A DNA stretch of 37,519 nucleotides. It comes from Hydrogenophilus thiooxidans (GTDB taxonomy: Bacteria; Pseudomonadota; Gammaproteobacteria; Burkholderiales; Rhodocyclaceae). The notes below the pieces were generated by a model that saw only the letters and a list, made by a program, of their open reading frames with translations, made no database searches and was not told where the DNA came from. This document shows positions 18,069 through 27,308 of this stretch, in pieces. The position numbers and the translations under genes are program-made. Within the stretch, counting starts at the first letter, position 1; every line of letters starts with the position of its first letter. The stretch covers positions 1 through 37,519 of the forward strand of contig NZ_JAHLSY010000019.1 of assembly GCF_019049855.1 (NCBI RefSeq), given 5' to 3'.

Positions 18069-18491
18069 ATGATATTGGGTGATCGAAAGAACCGCGGCTT
18101 CACCCTCATCGAAGTGATGGTGGTGGTAGTGATCATCGGGATCCTGGCGGCGATCGCCTACCCGAGTTACCGCAACCACGTGCTCAAAACCCGCCGTTCG
18201 GCGGCGCAAGGGTGCTTGGTGGAGCTTGCGCAGTGGATGGAGCGTTTTTACACCACCAACCTGCGGTATCACCAAGACAGCAGCGGTACTGCCGTCGTGC
18301 TTCCCAACACCCAGTGCCGGCAGGATTTGGCCAACTACTATACCTTTTCCTTTTCGGGCAACCCCACCGCAACCACCTTTACGCTCCAAGCAGTGCCGCA
18401 GGGGGCGCAGGCAAACGATTCGTGCGGCACGCTGACGCTCAATCAAGCTGGGGTGCGTACGCCAACCACCGCAGGGTGTTGGAGCCGCTGA
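18069..18491 (+). CDS. pilE: Type IV pilus minor pilin PilE
   Basis: A 140-residue prepilin with leader MILGDRKNRG cleaved before FTLIEVMVVVVIIGILAAIA, with phenylalanine at mature position 1 and glutamate at 5. It continues AYPSYRNHVLKTRRSAAQG and has a short C-terminal domain with a cysteine pair. Its place after pilY1 and its size fit the PilE minor pilin of the Pseudomonas-type cluster; the major pilin is a less likely alternative. The ribosome site GAGAGGAA lies just upstream of ATG 18069. It is the last gene of the pilus cluster and faces nrdJ tail to tail. Confidence 0.9.
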   Translation: MILGDRKNRGFTLIEVMVVVVIIGILAAIAYPSYRNHVLKTRRSAAQGCLVELAQWMERFYTTNLRYHQDSSGTAVVLPNTQCRQDLANYYTFSFSGNPTATTFTLQAVPQGAQANDSCGTLTLNQAGVRTPTTAGCWSR

Positions 18492-18515
18492 AACGAACCA
18501 AAGCCACTACAACGC

Positions 18516-18547
18516 CCCGCGGGCGGCTGTTTCGACCGGCCCGCGGG
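18516..18547. terminator. GC-rich hairpin between convergent pilE and nrdJ
   Basis: CCCGCGGGC (18516-18524) is the exact reverse complement of GCCCGCGGG (18539-18547), with a 14-base loop. It lies in the gap between the pilE and nrdJ stops and could end transcription from both sides. Neither side has a proper T tract, so termination may be inefficient or need other factors. Confidence 0.5.
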
Positions 18548-18577
18548 AAAATGAGCGGTTCGGTGGAACGGCGCGCG

Positions 18578-21487
18578 TTAGCCGCACGCTCCCACTGCGC
18601 CGCACGCGGTGCAGAAGTCGCAGCCGTCTCTGCGGATCATCGTCTGGTTGCCGCATTCGGGGCACCGTTTGCCCTGCATCAGTTGCGGTTCGTCGTCGCG
18701 GTGCGGCTGTTGCATCAATCCCATCTCCTGCACCGGGTAGCCCCGTTCGTCGAGAATGCCCAGCATCGCGTAGCGGTGGATGATGAGCTGCGCGACGTAC
18801 GAGACGGTGCTCGGGTAGTTGGTCTGCCGCCGCTCGCCCGGCACGAACGCGATGAAGTCTCCAAGCGGTTCGGGGTAGTTGAGCAGTTTGCGCAGCTTCA
18901 TCCCGATCCACGCCGGGTCGATCACCCGCATGTCGAGTGACAGAATGCGGGTGAGCCCGTCGAGCGCGCGCGGATAGTTGCCAGCGAGCCAGACGGCGTA
19001 GGGGCGGGTGACGGTGCCGTTGCCGTCGGGTGCCGGCAGGGTGATCTCTTTGAGGCCGAGCACGAAGTCGTCACCGGTGGTGGGGTTTTGTACGTCGACG
19101 GTCCAGGAGAGCGTCCCGTCGGCACCGGTGCGCGGCTCATGGCGCGAAAAGAGGCAATCGACTACTGGCGTGTGGCTGCCGAAAAGTCCTTCACCGGCGT
19201 CGAGGTCGGCAAACGCGCCCAGACGCTCACAGCGGTAGCGGATCACTTCGGCAAACGCTGCGACGACGCTGGGAAAGCGCCGCGGTTCGCCGTTTGGCGG
19301 AAAGCGCATTTCGAAGCTTTTGTCGCTCGCGATCGTCGCCAGGGTGTCGAGTTTCATCTTGAGCCAGGCGCGGTCGTTCGCGCGCATGTCCATCGAGAGC
19401 GTTTTCGCAACTGCGCCCAGACCGCGCGGCTGGTTCGCGCCATTGACCCACACTTCGAACGGGAACGCCCCTTGTTCTTGCTCGATGTGGCCGACGAAGA
19501 GCGCGAACTCCCCTTCCGGAGTGTTGAGCATGTAGCACCACGCTGGGTTGCCGTCGGGAAGTTCGGGACGGCCCGGCCAGCGCAGGCTCGCGAGCACGGG
19601 CGCGGGAAGTTTCGCGAGCGAAAGCCTCCGGTTGGCGTCGGCAAACGCGATCGCTTCGGCGTTCGCGGTGGCTTCGGTTTGGGTTTCGGGCTTCTTCTGC
19701 TCGACCGAAAGCACCGCTCCCAGCACCGAGTTGGGGCGATAGGTCGCCAACCCTTTCAGGCCCGACTGCCATGCCACCAGATAGAGGTCTTGGAAATCCT
19801 CGTACGGGTAGTCTTCGGGGACGTTCACCGTCTTCGAAATCGAGGTGTCGATGAAGGGTGCTACTGCTGCGACCATCGCGGCGTGGTCTTTTGCGGAGAT
19901 TTCGAGCGCGGAGCGGAAGTATTCCGGCAGGTTGTTGACGTCACCCCCCAGGTGCTTGTAGAGGCGCCACGCGTGGTCTTCCACCGGATACTCTTTGAAG
20001 GTGCCGTCGGGTTGCCGTTTGCGCCGCGTGTAGGTGTAGGAGAAGGGCGGTTCGATCCCGTTGCTGGCGTTGTCGGCAAACGCAAGCGAAATCGTGCCGG
20101 TAGGAGCGATCGACAGGAGGTGCGAGTTGCGGATGCCGTGTTTGCGGATCTCCGCTTTGATCGCTTCGGGTAGCCGCGAGGCGAAATTGCCGCCAGTGAG
20201 GTAGAGATCGGGGTTGAAGAGCGGAAACGCCCCGCGCTCTTTCGCAAGCTCCACGCTTGCGAGATAAGCGGCGTCGCGCATCCGTTCGGCAATGCTTGCC
20301 GCCATCTGCCGCGCGGCGTCGCTGTCGTACTTGAGCCGCAGCATGATGAGCGCATCCCCAAGTCCTGTGAACCCAAGCCCGACGCGCCGTTTGCTCATCG
20401 CTTCGCGGTGCTGCTCGGGTAGCGGCCAGTGGGTGACATCCAAGACGTTATCGAGCATGCGAATTGCAACGCCAACCACCTCTTCGAACGCGGCGAAGTC
20501 GAAACGCGCCTTTTCGGTGAAGGGATCGCGCACGAAAAGGGTGAGGTTGATCGACCCGAGGTCGCAGCAACCGTACGGAGGGAGGGGCTCTTCGGCGCAG
20601 GGATTGGTCGCTTCGATCCGCTCACAGTAGTAGAGGTTGTTGTCGGCGTTCATCCGGTCGATGAAGAGCACCCCCGGTTCGGCGTGGTCGTAGGTGGAGC
20701 GCATGATCTGATCCCACAGGTCACGCGCGCGCACTTTGCGATAGACCCACAGCCCATCTTCTCGTTGGTACGCGCCCTGGGCCAGGTACTCTTCACCGGG
20801 TTCCGCCTTATGGACGAGCTCCACTTCGCGGTCCTCGACGACCGCGCGCATGAAGTCGTCGGTGACACCCACGGAGATGTTGAAATTGGTGAGGTCGCCG
20901 TGGTCTTTGGCGTGGATGAACTCTTCGATGTCGGGGTGGTCACAGCGCAGCACCCCCATCTGCGCGCCGCGCCGGGCGCCTGCCGATTCCACCGTTTCAC
21001 ACGAGCGGTCGAAGACGCGCATGTACGAGACGGGGCCAGAAGCGTTCGATTGCGTTCCTTTGACACGCGCGCCCCGTGGGCGGATGCGGGAAAAATCGTA
21101 CCCGACGCCGCCGCCTCGGCGCATCGTCTCTGCGGCTTGGGCGAGCGCGGTGTAAATTCCAGGGTAGCCATCTTCCACTTCGGTGACCGAATCGCCCACC
21201 GGTTGCACGAAGCAGTTGATGAGCGTGGCTTGTAGTTTCGTGCCCGCGGCGCTGTTGATGCGGCCAGCCGGGATGAAGCCGTTTTCTTGGGCCCAGAGAA
21301 AGCGCGCTTCCCACTGCTTACGGGTTTTCTCTTTTTCGACGCTGGCCAGCGCTCGCGCCACCCGACGGCGGACGTCTTCGATCGACCGTTCGCCGTCTTT
21401 CGCGTATTTTTCCAATAGGACTTCTAGCGAAATCTCTTGCGGGGGAAGATTGGTAACGGTGGGTTTTGCCGTAGCGCGGGTAGACAT
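18578..21487 (-). CDS. nrdJ: Adenosylcobalamin-dependent ribonucleotide reductase (class II)
   Basis: A 969-residue class II reductase that makes deoxyribonucleotides with a B12-generated radical and needs no oxygen. Visible motifs are [20 protein letters not shown], with C297 in [17 protein letters not shown] carrying another conserved cysteine, and [15 protein letters not shown]. The C-terminus has six closely spaced cysteines (CPEC, CDFC, C, C), matching the zinc-ribbon tail of the long NrdJ group. Between catalytic core and tail, a domain opening PFEVWVNG (residue 676) is repeated as PYAVWLAG (829). The start is ATG 21487, with a TTGACA promoter upstream. I see no intein or frameshift. 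Confidence 0.95.
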   Translation of the reverse strand: MSTRATAKPTVTNLPPQEISLEVLLEKYAKDGERSIEDVRRRVARALASVEKEKTRKQWEARFLWAQENGFIPAGRINSAAGTKLQATLINCFVQPVGDSVTEVEDGYPGIYTALAQAAETMRRGGGVGYDFSRIRPRGARVKGTQSNASGPVSYMRVFDRSCETVESAGARRGAQMGVLRCDHPDIEEFIHAKDHGDLTNFNISVGVTDDFMRAVVEDREVELVHKAEPGEEYLAQGAYQREDGLWVYRKVRARDLWDQIMRSTYDHAEPGVLFIDRMNADNNLYYCERIEATNPCAEEPLPPYGCCDLGSINLTLFVRDPFTEKARFDFAAFEEVVGVAIRMLDNVLDVTHWPLPEQHREAMSKRRVGLGFTGLGDALIMLRLKYDSDAARQMAASIAERMRDAAYLASVELAKERGAFPLFNPDLYLTGGNFASRLPEAIKAEIRKHGIRNSHLLSIAPTGTISLAFADNASNGIEPPFSYTYTRRKRQPDGTFKEYPVEDHAWRLYKHLGGDVNNLPEYFRSALEISAKDHAAMVAAVAPFIDTSISKTVNVPEDYPYEDFQDLYLVAWQSGLKGLATYRPNSVLGAVLSVEQKKPETQTEATANAEAIAFADANRRLSLAKLPAPVLASLRWPGRPELPDGNPAWCYMLNTPEGEFALFVGHIEQEQGAFPFEVWVNGANQPRGLGAVAKTLSMDMRANDRAWLKMKLDTLATIASDKSFEMRFPPNGEPRRFPSVVAAFAEVIRYRCERLGAFADLDAGEGLFGSHTPVVDCLFSRHEPRTGADGTLSWTVDVQNPTTGDDFVLGLKEITLPAPDGNGTVTRPYAVWLAGNYPRALDGLTRILSLDMRVIDPAWIGMKLRKLLNYPEPLGDFIAFVPGERRQTNYPSTVSYVAQLIIHRYAMLGILDERGYPVQEMGLMQQPHRDDEPQLMQGKRCPECGNQTMIRRDGCDFCTACGAVGACG

Positions 21488-21532
21488 GATGGCTCACTCC
21501 AAGGACAATGGGATCGGTTCAGACGGTGAGTG

Positions 21533-21561
21533 AGTCTAGCGTCGCCATTGCGCGCTGTCAA
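21533..21561 (-). promoter_or_regulatory. Sigma-70 promoter for nrdJ
   Basis: On the minus strand a perfect TTGACA (21556-21561) is followed after exactly 17 bases by TAGACT (21533-21538), four of six matches to TATAAT. Transcription would begin near 21526, giving a leader of about 40 bases. That is too short for a cobalamin riboswitch. Confidence 0.7.
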
Positions 21562-21568
21562 CCCAAAA

Positions 21569-21616
21569 ACACTAGGGGTAGTGGTCAAAGAATAATATAA
21601 GCGCTATATATGCAAT
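21569..21616 (-). promoter_or_regulatory. Candidate tandem NrdR boxes upstream of nrdJ
   Basis: ACACTAGGGGTAGTGG (21569-21584) carries NrdR-like half-sites, ACACTA and TAGTGG, around a four-base centre. A second, weaker match, GCGCTATATATGCAAT, lies at 21601-21616. The two 16-base sites are separated by 16 bases, so their centres are 32 apart, as described for paired NrdR boxes at ribonucleotide reductase genes. They lie just upstream of the -35 element. The centre of the first box is GGGG rather than the usual AT-rich core, so this is tentative. Confidence 0.4.
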
Positions 21617-21627
21617 CGGAGGCGAAA

Positions 21628-22404
21628 ATGAAAAACGCTGTGACGATAATGAGTTGGAACGTGCAGTGGGGGCGGGGGGCCGATTGTCGCGTCGATTGGC
21701 AGAGAATCCTTGCGGAAATACGCCGCGTTGCGCCCGATATCGTCATTCTTCAGGAGGTGGCGCAACACTACCCGGAGTTGCCCGACAACGACGATGCCGA
21801 CCAGGTGGCGATTCTGAGTACGGCGCTGCCGCAGTATCACGGTTGCTATGCACCGGGCATCGAGGAAGGGCGCGCTGACGGGCGGCGCAAACGCTTCGGC
21901 AATTGGCTGGGAAGCCGCCATCCGATTCGGGCATGGCGGTCGGTTGCGCTCCCGGCGCCGCCAGCCACTACGACGCAATGGTTGCCGCGCACCGCAGTGG
22001 TTGCGGCGATCGAGGTGGCGAATCGGATGCTGACGGTGGTGGGAACCCATCTCGAATATTACTGCGCGCGGCAGCGGATGGCACAAGTCGAAGCCTTGAA
22101 AGCGTTGGTCGCGCCGCCTGCGGTACTCGTCGGGGACTTGAATTTTTCGCCACAATCCCCAGAATATCGCGCGTTAGCGGAAGGGGGCCACTGGGTCGAC
22201 GCGTGGACGGTCGCATGCCCCGGCAAGGCCCATGCGCATACGGTGGGTCTGCACGGTGCGCCGTGGCCCGACCACCCGTACTGTTGCGATTACGCGTGGG
22301 TTACGCCCGATCTGGTGGCACAGGTGGTAGCGGTTGAGGTATGCAGGGAGACCGCTGCCAGTGACCATCAGCCGGTGGTTTTGACCCTTTCCTGGCCGGA
22401 GTGA
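21628..22404 (+). CDS. Endonuclease/exonuclease/phosphatase-family hydrolase
   Basis: A 258-residue protein of the EEP fold shared by exonuclease III, DNase I and lipid or inositol phosphatases. The motifs appear in order: MSWNVQWG (asparagine), PDIVILQEV (metal glutamate), VVGTHLEYY (catalytic histidine), VLVGDLNFSP (aspartate and asparagine), CDYAWVTPD, and SDHQPV (final histidine). There is no signal peptide, so it is probably cytoplasmic. I chose ATG 21628, five bases after GGAGG; ATG 21610 has no ribosome site. The substrate cannot be told from sequence. greB starts four bases after its stop, suggesting one transcript. Confidence 0.88.
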   Translation: MKNAVTIMSWNVQWGRGADCRVDWQRILAEIRRVAPDIVILQEVAQHYPELPDNDDADQVAILSTALPQYHGCYAPGIEEGRADGRRKRFGNWLGSRHPIRAWRSVALPAPPATTTQWLPRTAVVAAIEVANRMLTVVGTHLEYYCARQRMAQVEALKALVAPPAVLVGDLNFSPQSPEYRALAEGGHWVDAWTVACPGKAHAHTVGLHGAPWPDHPYCCDYAWVTPDLVAQVVAVEVCRETAASDHQPVVLTLSWPE

Positions 22405-22408
22405 TCCT

Positions 22409-22960
22409 ATGAGCAAAGCGTTCGTCAAAGAGTCGGAAGAGGCAGAGGAGCTCGAATTCCCGGAGGTGGCCGCAGTAGCCGGTTTCAAGAACTATATGAC
22501 GCCGGCGGGTTATCGGGCGCTTCGCGAAGAGTTCGAGCATTTGGTGAAAGTCGAGCGACCGCGCCTCGTGGAGGTGGTCGCGTGGGCCGCAGGCAACGGC
22601 GACCGCTCCGAAAATGGCGATTACATCTACGGCAAACGGCGCTTGCGCGAGATCGATCGCCGCATTCGATACCTCACGAAGCGGCTGGAAAGTGCCGAGG
22701 TGGTCGATCCGGCGGCGCGAGAAGCGACCGATCGGGTCTATTTCGGCGCGACGGTAACGGTCTATGACGTCGCTACCGATACCGAAGAGACGTGGCAGAT
22801 CGTCGGCGTGGATGAGGCCAACCCAAGCGAAGGGAAGATCAGCTGGATTTCTCCGCTTGCCAAAGCGCTTTTGAAGCGCGCAGTGGGTGATGAGGTTCGG
22901 GTTCCTGTTCCCGGTGGGGTGCGGGTGCTCGAGATTGTCGATGTGCAGTATCGGGCATGA
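22409..22960 (+). CDS. greB: Transcription elongation factor GreB
   Basis: A 183-residue GreB. After about 25 extra N-terminal residues rich in glutamate, the coiled-coil domain carries the tip acidic residues D65 and E68 in [20 protein letters not shown]. The C-terminal FKBP-like domain includes [11 protein letters not shown] and [19 protein letters not shown]. GreB enters the RNA polymerase secondary channel and stimulates cleavage of backtracked RNA. ATG 22409 follows GGAGTGATCCT. The first 25 residues are longer than in E. coli GreB and their role is unknown. The stop overlaps an upstream candidate start of htpG as ATGA. Confidence 0.95.
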   Translation: MSKAFVKESEEAEELEFPEVAAVAGFKNYMTPAGYRALREEFEHLVKVERPRLVEVVAWAAGNGDRSENGDYIYGKRRLREIDRRIRYLTKRLESAEVVDPAAREATDRVYFGATVTVYDVATDTEETWQIVGVDEANPSEGKISWISPLAKALLKRAVGDEVRVPVPGGVRVLEIVDVQYRA

Positions 22961-22986
22961 ATGAGTCGAACAAGGAGTGTTTGGTG

Positions 22987-24915
22987 ATGAACGCGAACGA
23001 AACGGTAGTGACGGAAACGCAAGCAACAGGCAAGACGCTTCCCTTTCAGGCCGAGGTGCGGGAGTTGCTCCACCTTGTGATCCATTCGCTCTATTCGAAC
23101 CCCGAAATCTTTTTGCGCGAGCTGATTTCGAACGCCTCGGACGCGAATGACAAACTGCGGTTCGAAGCGGCAACGAACCCAGAGCTCTACGAAGGTTCGG
23201 GCGAGCTCAAGATTTGGGTCGATTATGACAAAGCCGCAGGAACGATCACCGTGCGCGACAACGGGATCGGAATGAGCGAAACGGAGGCGATCGAGAACCT
23301 GGGGACGATCGCCCGTTCTGGCACGAAAGCCTTTTTCCGTAACCTTTCGGGGGATGCGCAGAAAGATTCGCTGCTGATCGGCCAATTCGGCGTGGGGTTC
23401 TATTCGGCGTTCATCGTTGCCGATTCGGTCACGGTGCGCACCCGCAAAGCGGGGTTGCCGCCAGAAAGCGGCGTCGAGTGGCGCTGTACGCTAAGTGGCG
23501 ATGAGGCGTCGGCGTACACAGTGGCGCCTCTGACCCGTGCCGAGCGCGGTACCGAAGTGGTTCTGCATCTCAAAGAGGAGGCGCGTGATTTCCTTTCCCG
23601 TTGGCGGCTCACTGAGCTCATCCACAAGTATTCGGAGCACATCCTCTGGCCGATCTTGATGCCGAAAGAGGAGTGGGACAAGGAGAAGGGCGAATACCGT
23701 CGAACCGGCGAATGGGAGCAGGTGAACCAGGGAACGGCGCTTTGGGCGCGGGCAAAAAGCGAGATTACCGACGAAGCGTATCGCAACTTTTACCGCCACG
23801 TGGCGCACGATTTTGACGAGCCGCTTGCGTGGCTCCACGCCAAGGTGGAGGGGAAGCACGAATACACGCTTCTACTTTACCTGCCGAAGCGCGCGCCGTT
23901 CGACCTTTGGGATCCGAAACCCAGTCATGGCGTGAAGCTCTACGTCAAGCGCGTCTTCATCATGGAGGACGCCGAGCGGCTCTTGCCGCACTATTTGCGC
24001 TTTGTGCGCGGGGTGGTCGACGCCGCCGATTTGCCGCTCAACGTGTCGCGGGAGATGCTGCAAGAGGCCAAAGCGCTCGACGCGATTCGCGGCGGGATCA
24101 CCAAGCGGGTGTTGGGGTTGCTCGAGCAGCTGGCGAAGAACGAACCGGAACAATACGCCACCTTCTGGAAAGCGTTCGGACGTGTCCTCAAAGAGGGAAT
24201 CGGTGAGGACCACGCGAACCGCGAGAAAATCGCCGCGCTGTTGCGGTTTGTCTCCACGACGAGTGAAGGGGATGAGCCGACCGTCTCCCTCGACGATTAT
24301 CTAGCGCGGATGAAGGAGGGGCAGACGAAGATCTACTACCTCACCGCCGATTCGCTCGCGGCGGCGCGTCATAGCCCCCACCTTGAGCTCTTCAAGAAGA
24401 AAGGGATCGAGGTGCTGCTCCTTACCGACCGGATCGACGAGTGGTGGACGGGTTACCTCACCGAATACCAAGGCAAGCCCTTGGTGAGCGTCACGCGGGG
24501 CGCGGACGAAATCGAAGCGCTCGATGACGCGGAAAAAACCGCGGTGGAGAGCGCTGCGAAGACGCACGACGCGACGCTCAAGCGGCTGGAAGCCGCCCTC
24601 AAAGGGAAAGTGAAGGCGGTGCGCCCCTCGGCACGGCTGACCGAATCTCCTGCGTGCCTGGTGGTCGAGGAAGGGGGCATGACGCTGCACCTGAAGCGCA
24701 TCCTGGAAGCGGCCGGGCAGAAAGCGCCCGCGGTCGAGCCGGTGCTCGAGGTCAATATCGACCATCCCCTCTTTGCGCGGGCAGCCAGCAGCGAAGGAGA
24801 GGCGTTTGCCGAATGGGCGCAACTGCTCTATGAAGAGGCGCTCTTGGCCGAAGGCGGCGTGCTTGACGACCCCGCCGGGTTTGTGAAGCGCGTGAACCGG
24901 CTGTTACTCGCGTAA
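22987..24915 (+). CDS. htpG: Molecular chaperone HtpG (bacterial Hsp90)
   Basis: A 642-residue Hsp90-family chaperone. The N-terminal ATP-binding domain shows [40 protein letters not shown] and [15 protein letters not shown]. The middle domain carries [19 protein letters not shown], and the C-terminal dimerisation domain ends the protein. It refolds or remodels client proteins in the cytoplasm. I prefer ATG 22987, nine bases after AAGGAG (22972-22977). An ATG at 22957, overlapping the greB stop as ATGA, would add ten residues and may also be used. No sigma-32-like promoter is obvious in the short gap after greB. Confidence 0.96.
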   Translation: MNANETVVTETQATGKTLPFQAEVRELLHLVIHSLYSNPEIFLRELISNASDANDKLRFEAATNPELYEGSGELKIWVDYDKAAGTITVRDNGIGMSETEAIENLGTIARSGTKAFFRNLSGDAQKDSLLIGQFGVGFYSAFIVADSVTVRTRKAGLPPESGVEWRCTLSGDEASAYTVAPLTRAERGTEVVLHLKEEARDFLSRWRLTELIHKYSEHILWPILMPKEEWDKEKGEYRRTGEWEQVNQGTALWARAKSEITDEAYRNFYRHVAHDFDEPLAWLHAKVEGKHEYTLLLYLPKRAPFDLWDPKPSHGVKLYVKRVFIMEDAERLLPHYLRFVRGVVDAADLPLNVSREMLQEAKALDAIRGGITKRVLGLLEQLAKNEPEQYATFWKAFGRVLKEGIGEDHANREKIAALLRFVSTTSEGDEPTVSLDDYLARMKEGQTKIYYLTADSLAAARHSPHLELFKKKGIEVLLLTDRIDEWWTGYLTEYQGKPLVSVTRGADEIEALDDAEKTAVESAAKTHDATLKRLEAALKGKVKAVRPSARLTESPACLVVEEGGMTLHLKRILEAAGQKAPAVEPVLEVNIDHPLFARAASSEGEAFAEWAQLLYEEALLAEGGVLDDPAGFVKRVNRLLLA

Positions 24916-24949
24916 GCGCCGGGATACGCTGGCGTAAGCGCTAGGATAC
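24910..24949 (+). repeat. Imperfect 18-base direct repeat across the htpG stop
   Basis: GCGTAAGCGCCGGGATAC (24910-24927) is repeated at 24932-24949 with 16 of 18 bases identical, a period of 22. The first copy contains the TAA stop of htpG. The duplication is non-coding from the stop onward and precedes a large hairpin. Confidence 0.7.
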
Positions 24950-24959
24950 CCCCGGCGAA

Positions 24960-25021
24960 CGCCCCTTCCTGCGTGCGATTTTTGCGTTGCGATGGGGCGC
25001 GCACGAGCGCGGGAAGGGGCG
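24960..25021. terminator. Long hairpin between convergent htpG and fliN
   Basis: CGCCCCTTCCTGCG (24960-24973) pairs with CGCGGGAAGGGGCG (25008-25021) at 13 of 14 positions; the odd pair is a U-G wobble in the htpG transcript. The 34-base loop holds further GC repeats. Placed exactly between two converging operons, it probably works as a bidirectional barrier or a 3'-end stabiliser. There is no U tract directly after the stem, so simple intrinsic termination is uncertain. Confidence 0.55.
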
Positions 25022-25024
25022 CGG

Positions 25025-25582
25025 TCAACTTCCGCGCAGTTTGCGCATGCGTTCTGCGGGGGTGATGATGTCGGTGAGGCGAATCCCAAATTTTTCGTTG
25101 ACGACGACCACCTCCCCTTGGGCGATCAACGTGCCATTGACGAGCACGTCCATCGGCTCACCCGCCAGGCCGTCGAGCTCGATCACCGAGCCGTGCGCCA
25201 ACTGCAGGAGGTTGCGAATCGGCATTTTGGTGCGGCCCAGTTCGACGGTGATCTGGACGGGAATGTCCATGATCATCTGAAAGTCGGAAAGGTTCTCCAC
25301 CTTTTGGTTGGGTCCACCGAAATCGGGGAAGAGCTCTTTTGCGGGTTTGGCTGCGTAGGGGCTTTCATGGGGGGGAGCGCCGCTTTCTTGTTCGGCAAGC
25401 GCGGCAGCCCATTCGTCGGCAAGCGCCGCTTCATCGACCCCCTCTTCGTCTTTTCTTCCCTGCGAAGCAGCTTCCTGCGCGGCTTGTTCGTGCATCGCTG
25501 CTTCCCAATCGTCCGGGGTGACCTCGTCGGAAGTGGCGTCGGTCATCGTTTTTCCTTGCTTGGTTTCGTTCTCATCGACCAT
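25025..25582 (-). CDS. fliN: Flagellar motor switch protein FliN
   Basis: A 185-residue FliN. The C-terminal SpoA domain (about 103-180) reads MDIPVQITVELGRTKMPIRN, LLQLAHGSVIELDGLAGEPM and EKFGIRLTDII. The first 100 residues are acidic and alanine-rich, longer than in enterobacteria, and look disordered. With FliM and FliG it forms the C-ring that sets rotation direction and docks FliH during export. ATG 25582 follows GAGGAG. An internal ATG (MTDATSD) also has a fair ribosome site. It is the last gene of the operon: fliO, fliP, fliQ and fliR, which often follow fliN, are absent here. Confidence 0.95.
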   Translation of the reverse strand: MVDENETKQGKTMTDATSDEVTPDDWEAAMHEQAAQEAASQGRKDEEGVDEAALADEWAAALAEQESGAPPHESPYAAKPAKELFPDFGGPNQKVENLSDFQMIMDIPVQITVELGRTKMPIRNLLQLAHGSVIELDGLAGEPMDVLVNGTLIAQGEVVVVNEKFGIRLTDIITPAERMRKLRGS

Positions 25583-25587
25583 GCGCG

Positions 25588-26634
25588 TTACTCCTCAGTG
25601 CTATCGGCGGTCGCATCCGTTTCGAGCACGCCGTTTGGCGGTTCGTCCGGCGGCTCCTCTTCCGCGACGAAGTGGTGGATTTTTACCGCATAGTGTTTGT
25701 TGCGCGTGCCATAATGGCCACGGATCACCGGAACGCCATCGCTAAAGACTGTGACCAGTTCGGGGATTTCGATCGGGATCACGTCACCGACGCGCAGATC
25801 GACCAGATCGCCCAATGTGAGTCGCCCATACCCCAGAACCGCATTGAGCGTCACTTCGGCTTCGACGAGTCGCCGCGCGAGGTTCCGTGTCCAGCGCGAA
25901 TCGTGCGTCATCTGGTCGCTTTGCATCGTCGAGTAGAGGAGATCGCGCACCGGTTCCAGCATCGAATAGGGCCAGCAGATGTGGATGTTGGCTTGCCCAA
26001 CGCCCAGATCGAGCACGAACTGCGACGCGACGACGATTTCCGACGGCGTGGCGATGCTGGCAAATTGCGGGTTCATCTCGGAGCGGACGTAGCCGAGTTG
26101 AATTTTGTAGACTGGCGCCCATGCCCGCTGGTAGTCTTCGAAGATGACGTTGAGAAGCCCGAGGATGATGCGCTGTTCGGTGGGACTGAAATCCCGACCT
26201 TCGATCCGGGTGTGAAACCGCCCGTCCCCCCCAAAAAGGATATCGACGACGAGAAAAATGAGGTTCGGTTCCATCACGATCAAACCGTTGCCGCGAAACG
26301 GTTTGGCTTGAACGAGGTTGAGGTTGGTGGGGATCACCAAGTTACGCAGGAATTCGCCATATTTTTGCACATGGAGTGCGCCGACCGAAACCTCGATGTT
26401 GCGGCGAACGAAGTTGAAGAGCCCCACCCGGAGGTAGCGGGCGAACCGTTCGTTGATGAGCTCCATCGTGGGCATGCGCCCACGGACGATCCGCTCCTGG
26501 GTGGCGAGGTTGTAGGGGCGAATCCCCCCTTCTTCCGTTTCGGTGGGGGTTTCCGGCTCATCCTCCTCGCCGGTCACGCCCCGCAGGAGCGCGTCGACCT
26601 CTTCTTGCGAGAGAAATTCGGAGGAACTCTCCAC
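25588..26634 (-). CDS. fliM: Flagellar motor switch protein FliM
   Basis: A 348-residue FliM. The N-terminal CheY-P binding peptide is LSQEEVDALLRGV (residues 8-20). An acidic linker follows, then the middle domain and the C-terminal SpoA domain (LRVGDVIPIEIPELVTVFSD). CheY-P from the chemotaxis cluster binds this peptide to switch rotation. The start codon is GTG at 26634, behind an AGGGGG site, because no ATG lies in a suitable place. It ends five bases before fliN and starts 17 bases after fliL. Confidence 0.96.
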   Translation of the reverse strand: MESSSEFLSQEEVDALLRGVTGEEDEPETPTETEEGGIRPYNLATQERIVRGRMPTMELINERFARYLRVGLFNFVRRNIEVSVGALHVQKYGEFLRNLVIPTNLNLVQAKPFRGNGLIVMEPNLIFLVVDILFGGDGRFHTRIEGRDFSPTEQRIILGLLNVIFEDYQRAWAPVYKIQLGYVRSEMNPQFASIATPSEIVVASQFVLDLGVGQANIHICWPYSMLEPVRDLLYSTMQSDQMTHDSRWTRNLARRLVEAEVTLNAVLGYGRLTLGDLVDLRVGDVIPIEIPELVTVFSDGVPVIRGHYGTRNKHYAVKIHHFVAEEEPPDEPPNGVLETDATADSTEE

Positions 26635-26651
26635 AAAACCCCCTTGCGGTG

Positions 26652-27254
26652 TTACTGGATGATGAACGAACGGAAGAGCACCGCCTGAACGGGGCCACTT
26701 GGGCCCAGTTGCTGCACGTCGCGCGGGCGCGGCGGGTAGCCCAATACTTCGTTGATCGTGTCGCGAATGTCCATCGCCAACACTTCACGCCCTTTCGCTG
26801 TGGCCAGTTCGGAAGGCAATTTGCTCGAAAGGAGCAGGTTGACCCGGTGCTGAATCTCCGGCATGAACTGTTTGAGCATCGCATCGAATTTCTGGTCGGC
26901 GATGCGCAGCACAATTGCGACTTGGAGGTAGCGTTCGCCTTCGCCGGGCGCCAAATTGACGACGATTGGGTCGAGTGTGACGAAAACCGGTGGTTTGCCG
27001 GGGTCGACGACCACAGGCGGTGGCGCCACTGGGGCATGCTGCTCGGCCGCCGGTTTGGCTTTTTCCGCTGCGGCTGCCTCATCACCATGGCTGTCACCCC
27101 CTTTCTTTTTGAGGAGCAGGAAAGCCATGAACCCCATGCCCGCAAGCAGCAGGATGATCAACACGATCAGCAAAATGATGACGAGCTTGCCTTTGCCCGA
27201 TTTTGCCGGCGCCGCTTCTTGGGTGTTGTCTTCTTTGGCTGCTTCTTTTGCCAT
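26652..27254 (-). CDS. fliL: Flagellar basal body-associated protein FliL
   Basis: A 200-residue single-span protein. It has a charged cytoplasmic N-terminus, a membrane helix at about 24-48 (LVIILLIVLIILLLAGMGF), a polar alanine- and proline-rich linker, and a periplasmic domain. That domain contains PVFVTLDPIVVNLAPGEGER and YLQVAIVLRIADQKFD, typical of FliL. FliL sits around the stator units and supports torque. ATG 27254 follows AAGGAGAGC. It is separated from fliK by 83 bases, the longest gap in this operon, which holds a possible terminator and promoter. Confidence 0.93.
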   Translation of the reverse strand: MAKEAAKEDNTQEAAPAKSGKGKLVIILLIVLIILLLAGMGFMAFLLLKKKGGDSHGDEAAAAEKAKPAAEQHAPVAPPPVVVDPGKPPVFVTLDPIVVNLAPGEGERYLQVAIVLRIADQKFDAMLKQFMPEIQHRVNLLLSSKLPSELATAKGREVLAMDIRDTINEVLGYPPRPRDVQQLGPSGPVQAVLFRSFIIQ

Positions 27255-27280
27255 GGGTTGCTCTCCTTTCGCCAGGAACC

Positions 27281-27307
27281 ATCATAACCGAATTATCGCG
27301 CACCCAA
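27281..27307 (-). promoter_or_regulatory. Possible internal promoter ahead of fliL
   Basis: On the minus strand TATGAT (27281-27286), five of six matches to the -10 consensus, is preceded at 15 bases by TTGGGT (27302-27307). The spacing is short and the -35 weak, so this is a guess. Its placement in the longest gap of the operon makes it worth noting. Confidence 0.28.
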
Positions 27308-27308
27308 C

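Noticed and set aside
19088-20173. Long plus-strand open frame inside nrdJ.
   Set aside because: It is a shadow of the high-GC third codon positions of nrdJ. It shows no domain or ribosome site and is arginine- and valine-rich.
18578-21487. Intein or frameshift in nrdJ.
   Set aside because: The frame is continuous, all motifs occur in normal order, and the length suits the long NrdJ group.
21488-21532. Cobalamin riboswitch ahead of the B12-dependent nrdJ.
   Set aside because: The leader is only about 40 bases, far too short, and contains no B12-box-like sequence.
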